A DNA stretch of 64,000 nt, from contig NZ_FOYI01000002.1 in NCBI RefSeq assembly GCF_900116005.1, positions 1 through 64,000 on the forward strand, written 5' to 3'. The notes beneath the pieces were generated by a model. The model did no database searches, was not told the origin of the DNA, and saw only the letters and a list, made by a program, of their open reading frames with translations. The DNA is from Poseidonocella sedimentorum. Lineage in GTDB: Bacteria > Pseudomonadota > Alphaproteobacteria > Rhodobacterales > Rhodobacteraceae. Below are positions 58,643 through 64,000 of this stretch, one piece after another (position 1 is the stretch's first letter; each line of letters starts with the position of its first letter). The translations under genes were made by a program, and so were the position numbers.

Positions 58643-59713
58643 GTGACCGTCAAACGAGAAGATGTGCTCGCGGCGCTGAAGGACATCACCGATCCGGTCA
58701 GCGGATCGGACATCGTCGCCGCGGGGATCGTGCGGGCGCTCAATGTCGATGACGCCGGCAACACCCGGTTCGTGCTCGAGATCGACCCGGCCAAGGCCGA
58801 GGCGATGGAATCGGTGCGCGCAGAGGCCGAAGCCCGCACCAGGGCGCTGGAGGGCGTCGGCTCTGTCTCGGTCGTCATGACCGCCCATGCCACGCCCAAG
58901 TCTCCGCCGGATCTCAAACCGCGCAAGAAGGCCGAGCCGCAGGGGCCGCAGAAGATCCCCGGCGTGGCGCATATCGTCGCCATCGCCTCGGGCAAGGGCG
59001 GGGTCGGGAAATCAACCGTGTCGGCCAACCTCGCCTGTGCGCTCGCCGCCGAGGGCAAGCGCGTTGGGCTTCTGGATGCCGATGTCTACGGCCCGTCGCA
59101 GCCGCGGATGCTCGGGGTCTCGGGCCGCCCGGCGAGCCCGGATGGCAAGACGATTCTGCCGCTGCGCAACCACGGGGTGACGATGATGTCGCTCGGGCTC
59201 ATGGTCAACGAGGGTCAGGCCGTCGTCTGGCGCGGCCCGATGCTGATCGGCGCGTTGCAACAGATGTTGATGCAGGTGCAGTGGGGCGAGCTTGATGTGC
59301 TGCTGGTGGACCTTCCGCCGGGGACGGGCGACGTGGGGATGACGCTGGCGCAGAAGGCCCAGATCGACGGGGCGGTGATCGTCTCGACGCCGCAGGACGT
59401 GGCGCTGATCGACGCGCGCAAGGGCATCGACATGTTCAACCAGCTGGGGACGCCGATCCTCGGGATGATCGAGAACATGAGCACGCATATCTGCTCCAAC
59501 TGTGGCCACGAGGAGCACATTTTCGGCCATGGTGGCGTCGCGCGGGAGGCCGAGACCATCGGCGCGCCGCTGCTGGGGGAGATCCCGCTGCATCTCGACA
59601 TCCGGACCGCGGCCGATGGCGGCGCGCCGATCGTCGTCTCCAACCCCGACAGCCCGCAGGCCAAGGCCTTCCGCGACATCGCGCTCAAGCTGGTGGCGAT
59701 GGGCGTCGTATGA
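58643..59713 (+). CDS. mrp: Mrp/NBP35 family iron-sulfur carrier ATPase
   Basis: A 356-residue protein starting at GTG. An N-terminal MIP18/DUF59-like domain (VLAALKDITDPVSGSDIVAAG) is followed by a P-loop ATPase with GKGGVGKST near residue 117 and the CSNC motif near residue 280 that holds a bridging Fe-S cluster. Mrp proteins deliver Fe-S clusters. It is linked here with a formate dehydrogenase locus and three small accessory genes. Confidence 0.93.
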   Translation: MTVKREDVLAALKDITDPVSGSDIVAAGIVRALNVDDAGNTRFVLEIDPAKAEAMESVRAEAEARTRALEGVGSVSVVMTAHATPKSPPDLKPRKKAEPQGPQKIPGVAHIVAIASGKGGVGKSTVSANLACALAAEGKRVGLLDADVYGPSQPRMLGVSGRPASPDGKTILPLRNHGVTMMSLGLMVNEGQAVVWRGPMLIGALQQMLMQVQWGELDVLLVDLPPGTGDVGMTLAQKAQIDGAVIVSTPQDVALIDARKGIDMFNQLGTPILGMIENMSTHICSNCGHEEHIFGHGGVAREAETIGAPLLGEIPLHLDIRTAADGGAPIVVSNPDSPQAKAFRDIALKLVAMGVV

Positions 59714-60426
59714 GCCAGCCCGCGCCGCAGTTTCCGCCCCTGTTTCACGGGCACGAGGTCGCGCGCGGGGCCGACCCCTTTGCCGCGGCGCGGGATGCGG
59801 CGGCGCAGGGGTGCGAGGCGGGGCTTGTCACCTATGGCGGGGCGGCGGGGCGGCTCGAGGCCGCGCTGGTGCTTGCGCCGGATGTGCCGCTGGGCGAGGC
59901 GGCCGCGATGCTCCCGGTGGCGGGGATCGGGTTTCAAAACGCGCTTGGCGCGCTGTCCCCGCCGGAGGTTGCGGTGCACCTTGAGTGGGCCGGGGCGATT
60001 CGCATCAACGGCGCGCGCTGCGGCGGGCTCCGGCTCTGGTCCGACACGCGGGAGGCCGAAGCGATCCCCGGCTGGCTGGTCATCGGCCTCACGCTCGATA
60101 TCCTGCCGCAGAGCCCGGACCAGGGCGGCGAGGACCCCGACCGCACCGCGCTTCACGCGGAAGGCTGCGGCGACGTGGACCCGCTGGCGCTTCTCGAAGC
60201 CTGGATCCGGCACAGCTACCTGTGGCTGTCTCGCTGGGACGCCGGGGAAGTCCGCGCCGTTCACGATCAATGGACGGGGCTCCTGCACGGGCTTTCGGAG
60301 ACTGTCACGCAATCCGGGCGATCCGGAACATTCCTCGGGATCGACGAGCGCTTTGCGATGCTTCTGCGCGACGCGGAGCGAACCCACAGCATCCCCCTCA
60401 CCGAGCTTCTGGAGGAAGCGACATGA
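59710..60426 (+). CDS. Biotin/lipoate protein ligase-like protein (DUF4444)
   Basis: A 238-residue protein of the biotin/lipoate ligase fold. AAMLPVAGIGFQNALGAL, the HLEWAGAIRINGARCGGLRL segment and GWLVIGLTLDI match the ligase core, and a C-terminal DUF4444-like region follows. The GRGNRG-type lipoyl-AMP motif is not obvious, so ligase activity is uncertain. It overlaps mrp by 4 bases and the DUF6505 gene by 4 bases. Confidence 0.8.
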   Translation: MSQPAPQFPPLFHGHEVARGADPFAAARDAAAQGCEAGLVTYGGAAGRLEAALVLAPDVPLGEAAAMLPVAGIGFQNALGALSPPEVAVHLEWAGAIRINGARCGGLRLWSDTREAEAIPGWLVIGLTLDILPQSPDQGGEDPDRTALHAEGCGDVDPLALLEAWIRHSYLWLSRWDAGEVRAVHDQWTGLLHGLSETVTQSGRSGTFLGIDERFAMLLRDAERTHSIPLTELLEEAT

Positions 60427-60899
60427 AACTGGCGCGTGCGATCCATTTTGACGAAAGCGACACGCGGGTGTTCCACATTCACGCCCGGACGGGGGAATGG
60501 TGCATCTCTGGCGGGTTCGAGTTTTCCGACTGGGGCGAGGCCGATCTGGAGGGCAAGGCGCGGCAGGCCTTTGCCAACGGCTGGCTCGGGCTGGAGACCT
60601 TCGGGCGCGTGACCTTCGTTGCGGTGACACAGATCGAAGGGGCGGAGTTCGACGAGCTGGTCGATGCGCTGGCGGCGCATTTCGTCTCGCATTACGGCGC
60701 GCCGGATATCGCGGCCGCACGCCCCGTGGCGCGGGACGAGCTCGGCTACATGGTCGAGCTATGCGCCGATCATGACCCGAACACCTTGCTGACCGTGGCC
60801 CGCGAGCTCACGCAAAGCGGTGTGCGGGAGAGCTTCCGTGCGATCGAGCCGAGCGATGCCGGGCTGGAACAATTCGCCATCCATGGCGAATTGAGCTGA
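60423..60899 (+). CDS. DUF6505 family protein
   Basis: A 158-residue protein with LARAIHFDESDTRVFHIHA, WCISGGFEFSDW and ARQAFANGWLGLETFGRVTF. It matches DUF6505, whose members lie beside the ligase-like DUF4444 protein in alphaproteobacteria. Function unknown. It is the last gene of the coupled DUF6494-mrp-ligase-DUF6505 unit. Confidence 0.82.
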   Translation: MKLARAIHFDESDTRVFHIHARTGEWCISGGFEFSDWGEADLEGKARQAFANGWLGLETFGRVTFVAVTQIEGAEFDELVDALAAHFVSHYGAPDIAAARPVARDELGYMVELCADHDPNTLLTVARELTQSGVRESFRAIEPSDAGLEQFAIHGELS

Positions 60900-60998
60900 G
60901 CCATTTGGTCCAGATGCGCGCCTTGCGGCGCACGACATCTCTCGCGCCTGCCCCGTGCGGGGCTGGCGCTCGGGTTGGCGCGTCTGGCGCGGGTTGGA

Positions 60999-61898
60999 TC
61001 AGGAACCGGGGTCTGCGGCCATGGGGAAGGCCGCGGCGAAGCGGTCGAGCGCGGCGGTGTCGGTGATCTCGTAGCGGGAGATCAGCCGCGATTTGAAATC
61101 GCCCCGCCCGCGCAGTTTGCTGAAATTGTTGCCGTGGTTGGTCATGTAGGTGACGCGCGGCTCGGCCTCTGGTGCGAGCGGCCGGCCCGAGAGGCGGGCG
61201 AGATATTCGAACATGCGGTGCTCGTAGCTGACCGCGCCCTGCAGGAACGCCGCGTGGAGCGGATCGCCGGGCAGGAGCGGGAAGGCGGCGCAGGAGCCGC
61301 AGAGCTTCCAGAACGCCTTCTGGCGGGGCCGGCGGAGGGAGCGGGGTTCGGCCCGGGCGAGGCGGCGGCCGGAGACATCGTAGAGATAGCCGCTGGTCAT
61401 GAGGTAGCCCGTCGGGGAGGCGCCGCGCAGCATATCCCTCACGAGGTCGGGGTGGGCCAGATCATCTGCGTCGAAGGGCATGAGATAGCCCGGCCCTCCG
61501 CGGGCGCAGGCGGCGTCCACCAGGTGGCGGAGCTTGTCCCATTTGTCGAACCCGTCGTCGTGCTTGATGTAGGGAAGGTGGCGCAGCTGATCCGACCAGG
61601 GCAGGTCCGGCGTGTCCTCGCAGCAGATGATGGCCTGCCAGCGCGGATCGGACTGGTGCAGGAGGCTCTCGACCGTATCCCGCAGCCGGGCGACGACCTG
61701 CTCCCAATCGGCGATCACGGCGCGACCGACCAGCGGGATGACGAAGGTCACACGGGCTGGCGCCTCAAGACGCGGCGCGGCGCGCAGGGCGAGCGCGGCG
61801 GCCTCGGCGCTGTCCAGATCGGAGAGCAGGTCCGGGGCGAGCCGCGCCAGAGCGGGGCGGAGCACCCGTTGCCATTGGCTTACCGTCTTGCGCTGCAT
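60999..61898 (-). CDS. Family 2-like glycosyltransferase
   Basis: A 299-residue protein. VTFVIPLVGRAVIADWEQVV starts the nucleotide-binding fold, and YLMPFDADDLAHPDLV carries the DxD-type metal motif. VSYEHRMFEYLARLSG and THGNNFSKL lie in the acceptor half. No membrane segment is seen. Acceptor and donor are unknown; no other polysaccharide gene is adjacent. Confidence 0.8.
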   Translation of the reverse strand: MQRKTVSQWQRVLRPALARLAPDLLSDLDSAEAAALALRAAPRLEAPARVTFVIPLVGRAVIADWEQVVARLRDTVESLLHQSDPRWQAIICCEDTPDLPWSDQLRHLPYIKHDDGFDKWDKLRHLVDAACARGGPGYLMPFDADDLAHPDLVRDMLRGASPTGYLMTSGYLYDVSGRRLARAEPRSLRRPRQKAFWKLCGSCAAFPLLPGDPLHAAFLQGAVSYEHRMFEYLARLSGRPLAPEAEPRVTYMTNHGNNFSKLRGRGDFKSRLISRYEITDTAALDRFAAAFPMAADPGS

Positions 61899-61973
61899 CT
61901 GTCCCCCTGCCCGTGTTGCGACCGGGGTAGCGCAGCGGCGCGCGCGGGGCCAGCCCCCACACGGCCGCAGGCG

Positions 61974-63419
61974 TCATTCCGCGTTGAGGTTGAGCGTCTT
62001 GCGCAACTCCCGGACGTGGTGGGGCGTGTCGCCCGTATCGGTGCTGAGGCGGCAATCGCAGTTCCAGTAGTTGTTGTGCGTCACCAGCCCCTCGTTCAGG
62101 ACGGGCAGGTCGCGCACGCCGGAGACGCTCTTGTCGCCGCGATCGAGCGCGAAGGGGCGGGCCACTGGGCCCGAGATCAGATCGCCCTTCACCACAAAGC
62201 TGTGCGGCGAGTAAAAATTCGTCCAGCAGGTATAGCCGAAAACCGCGCTGTGGTGGGGGCAACGGGGCGCCTCGGCCTCGTAGCGGTTGCCGACATCGCC
62301 GACCACCTGCGAACGATAGGTCCAGTGGCGGAACCCGGTCTTGGCGTCATATTCCAGCACCGGCGGGCAGGAGGGCAGGACGCGGCGCTGTTGCATTTCG
62401 CGCAGCTCGGCATGATCGCGGGCGATGAGAAATTCCGAATGGGTGAGCGGCGAGCCCATGGTGATGAAATCGGTGACGGTCCAGGGGTGGCCCTGCTCGT
62501 TGAGCTCCTTCTGCGCCTTGCGCTGCTGCGCCTGATAGGCGGCGAGGAAATCCTCCGGCCCCTCGCCCTCCTCCAGCCCGAGCTCGATCCGGACCATCTG
62601 TTCGAGCTTGGCCCGCTCCGGCTGCGGCCCGATCTTCTCGGGATCGAAGCTCTTGTTGTAGAGCGCGAAACAGTGGTTGAGGATGTCGAGCGCGACGATG
62701 GTGCCGAGCGAATGGGCGGCGACCACGATGCGCTCGTATTCCCCGCTGTCGATCAGCCGCTTGAGCAGACCGACGCCGTTTTCGCGGATCTCCTGTCGCC
62801 GGGCGACGTTGGAGGGCGTGGCCATGACATAGCGCGCCACGTCGCCGAACCGGTTGAGCAGGATACTTCGCATCAGCGTGAAGATGACCAGCAGCACCGC
62901 CGTCACGATCCAGCCGCCCCAGAACTCGGCGAAGCCGTCATCGACCGGGAGCCAGCCGGCGACCCATTCCTTGAACTGCGGAAAGGCCACCCAGGCGGCG
63001 AGAAAGGCCGAGAGCAGCACGATGATCCACAAGAGCACCCAGGCAAGCCGCACCGGGCGCGGCACGCGGGTCATCGGGTTGCGCCACAACAGGCCGAAAA
63101 GCCACGGGAAGACGTGTTGCCATTGCGTCCCCTGCATCAGGTGGGCCCAGTAGAATTCGTAGAAATCGGCGCGCCAGTTGTTGCGCGTCCGCTCGGTGGT
63201 GATGCGCCGCAGCTCGAAGCTCTCCAGCGCCGGGTCGGGCTTGGACCAGACGGTGTTCTTCTGGCGCGGGCTCTCGCCGGTCTCGGCATCGGGGATCTCG
63301 GTCGAGATCAGGTCCATGTCCGAGGACCAGACCGCGTTGACGAAGCTGCGCAAGGTTTGCATGGGCACCTGTTCGCCCATGCCGTGGACGATCAGAACCG
63401 CCTGTTTGCGTGTCGGCAT
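61974..63419 (-). CDS. Membrane-embedded alpha/beta hydrolase-like protein
   Basis: A 481-residue protein beginning MPTRKQAVLIVHGMGEQVPM, a lipase-like HG oxyanion segment. Two membrane stretches follow near residues 120-150 and 170-190 (AWVLLWIIVLLSAFLAAW, IVTAVLLVIFTLM). VVAAHSLGTIVALDIL near residue 245 is the G/A-x-S-x-G nucleophile elbow. The remaining region is long and has no recognised domain. AGGGGGG precedes the ATG. Substrate unknown. Confidence 0.7.
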   Translation of the reverse strand: MPTRKQAVLIVHGMGEQVPMQTLRSFVNAVWSSDMDLISTEIPDAETGESPRQKNTVWSKPDPALESFELRRITTERTRNNWRADFYEFYWAHLMQGTQWQHVFPWLFGLLWRNPMTRVPRPVRLAWVLLWIIVLLSAFLAAWVAFPQFKEWVAGWLPVDDGFAEFWGGWIVTAVLLVIFTLMRSILLNRFGDVARYVMATPSNVARRQEIRENGVGLLKRLIDSGEYERIVVAAHSLGTIVALDILNHCFALYNKSFDPEKIGPQPERAKLEQMVRIELGLEEGEGPEDFLAAYQAQQRKAQKELNEQGHPWTVTDFITMGSPLTHSEFLIARDHAELREMQQRRVLPSCPPVLEYDAKTGFRHWTYRSQVVGDVGNRYEAEAPRCPHHSAVFGYTCWTNFYSPHSFVVKGDLISGPVARPFALDRGDKSVSGVRDLPVLNEGLVTHNNYWNCDCRLSTDTGDTPHHVRELRKTLNLNAE

Positions 63420-63426
63420 GACACCC

Positions 63427-63458
63427 CCCTCAATCTCATTAAACAATGCGATTGAGGG
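63427..63458 (-). promoter_or_regulatory. Hairpin overlapping the ribosome binding site of the hydrolase-like gene
   Basis: On the minus strand CCCTCAATC pairs with GATTGAGGG across 14 bases, and the inner CATT/AATG extends the stem around a GTTT loop. The right arm contributes the GAGGG of the ribosome binding site, 7 bases before the ATG. It could act as an RNA switch or thermometer, or as a DNA palindrome for a repressor. Confidence 0.6.
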
Positions 63459-63513
63459 TACCACAGCTTACCCATGCGTCAACCGCCCGAACGGACAGGC
63501 CCCGGCTTTGCCG

Positions 63514-64000
63514 CTAGAGCATCGACGGGACGACCTGATCCGGAGGGCGGTGGCCATCGGCGAAGGTCTTGATGTTGAGCAGGACCTTCTCGCCCATCTC
63601 GATCCGCCCCTCGCGCGTGGCCGAGCCCATGTGCGGCAGCAGCACGACGTTGTTGAGATTGCGCAGGGCGGGGTTGATCTCGGCGCCGCGCTCGAAAACA
63701 TCGAGCCCCGCCCCGGCGATGCCGCCGTCCTGCAACAGCCGCACCAGCGCGTTTTCGTCGATGACTTCCCCGCGGGAGGTGTTGACGACCACCGCCGTGG
63801 GTTTCATCAGCCGCAGGCGCCGCGCGTTGAGCAAATGGAAGGTCGAAGGGGTGTGGGGGCAGTTGACGCTGACGATATCCATGCGGGCGATCATCTGGTC
63901 GAGGCTCTCCCAGTAGGTGGCCTCCAGCTCGGTTTCGATCTCGGGGCGCAACCGGCGGCGATTGTGGTAGTGGATCTGCATCCCGAAGGCCTTGGCCCGC
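63514..64000 (-). CDS. D-isomer 2-hydroxyacid dehydrogenase (runs off right edge)
   Basis: The C-terminal 162 codons of a D-2-hydroxyacid dehydrogenase. Seen: VNCPHTPSTFHLLNARRL, the catalytic Arg in VVNTSRGEVIDENAL, the acidic partner in AGAGLDVFE and the catalytic His in VLLPHMGSATREG. Likely a glyoxylate/hydroxypyruvate reductase of the GyaR/GRHPR type. The NAD-binding motif and N-terminus lie beyond the window. Confidence 0.88.
   Translation of the reverse strand, partial: RAKAFGMQIHYHNRRRLRPEIETELEATYWESLDQMIARMDIVSVNCPHTPSTFHLLNARRLRLMKPTAVVVNTSRGEVIDENALVRLLQDGGIAGAGLDVFERGAEINPALRNLNNVVLLPHMGSATREGRIEMGEKVLLNIKTFADGHRPPDQVVPSML

Noticed and set aside
60975-63455. An 826-codon frame on the plus strand opposite the glycosyltransferase and hydrolase-like genes
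   Set aside because: It is antisense to two supported genes, has no family similarity and no ribosome binding site.
1-64000. Phage, defence system, plasmid origin, tRNA or CRISPR features
   Set aside because: No integrase, capsid, nuclease-helicase, restriction, replication or cas genes, and no tRNA-like cloverleaf or repeat-spacer pattern was noticed when reading both strands. A tRNA search program would settle the RNA part.

Overview
The window is about 64 kb of GC-rich, densely packed bacterial chromosome, most likely from a member of the Rhodobacterales (Roseobacter group, Alphaproteobacteria). The evidence is the pgsA-moaD-moaE / lepB-rnc-era-DUF1491-recO block, methylsuccinyl-CoA dehydrogenase of the ethylmalonyl-CoA pathway, an alphaproteobacterial SOS box (GTTC-N7-GTTC) in front of imuA, the DUF2794, DUF3305, DUF3306, DUF6494 and DUF6505 families, and two TRAP permease subunits. 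No tRNA, rRNA, CRISPR array, prophage or plasmid function was found. The only mobile element is an IS256-family transposase cut by the left edge.

Layout. 1-5.8 kb: IS256-type transposase (partial), SOS-regulated imuA, a Tas-like aldo/keto reductase, a nuclease-fold protein, a small lipoprotein, a Nudix protein, a DUF983 protein and a VOC protein. 6.0-13.8 kb: a catabolic locus. A GntR/UTRA regulator and a Gfo/Idh/MocA oxidoreductase are divergent from an operon of SsuD-like flavin monooxygenase, aldo/keto reductase, flavin reductase and a complete TRAP transporter, ended by a hairpin. This gene set matches the oxidative sulfoquinovose (sulfo-SMO) route, with a TRAP importer and possibly an NAD-dependent glycosidase. 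14.0-17.2 kb: Sel1-repeat protein, di-haem peroxidase, YeiH-type permease, TfoX-like protein. 17.2-20.3 kb: zinc uptake (znuB, znuC, zur, znuA) around a Zur box. 20.4-29.4 kb: RNA methyltransferase, hemP, tamB-tamA, zapE.

29.5-34.9 kb: MFS and AEC transporters, HAD phosphatase, a 58-residue secreted peptide and a TetR regulator behind a palindrome-rich promoter, a sulfotransferase and DUF2794. 35-40 kb: the housekeeping block. 40.1-46.7 kb: an outer-membrane protein, mcd, a TSUP permease, and a secreted Cache-like protein next to a chemoreceptor. 46.7-60.9 kb: a large formate dehydrogenase locus. It holds the catalytic, Fe-S and cytochrome b subunits, a WD40-cytochrome c fusion, a 44-residue membrane protein, a small TAT protein, a TorD chaperone, DUF3305/3306 proteins, a multi-cluster ferredoxin-like protein, a cytochrome c with a binding-protein-like front half, and a coupled DUF6494-Mrp-ligase-DUF6505 operon. 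61-64 kb: glycosyltransferase, a membrane-embedded alpha/beta hydrolase-like protein with a hairpin over its ribosome binding site, and a 2-hydroxyacid dehydrogenase cut by the right edge.

The parts worth most attention are the putative sulfo-SMO/TRAP operon, the formate dehydrogenase locus with two unusual cytochrome c fusions and uncharacterised small partners, and several precise palindromic control sites.
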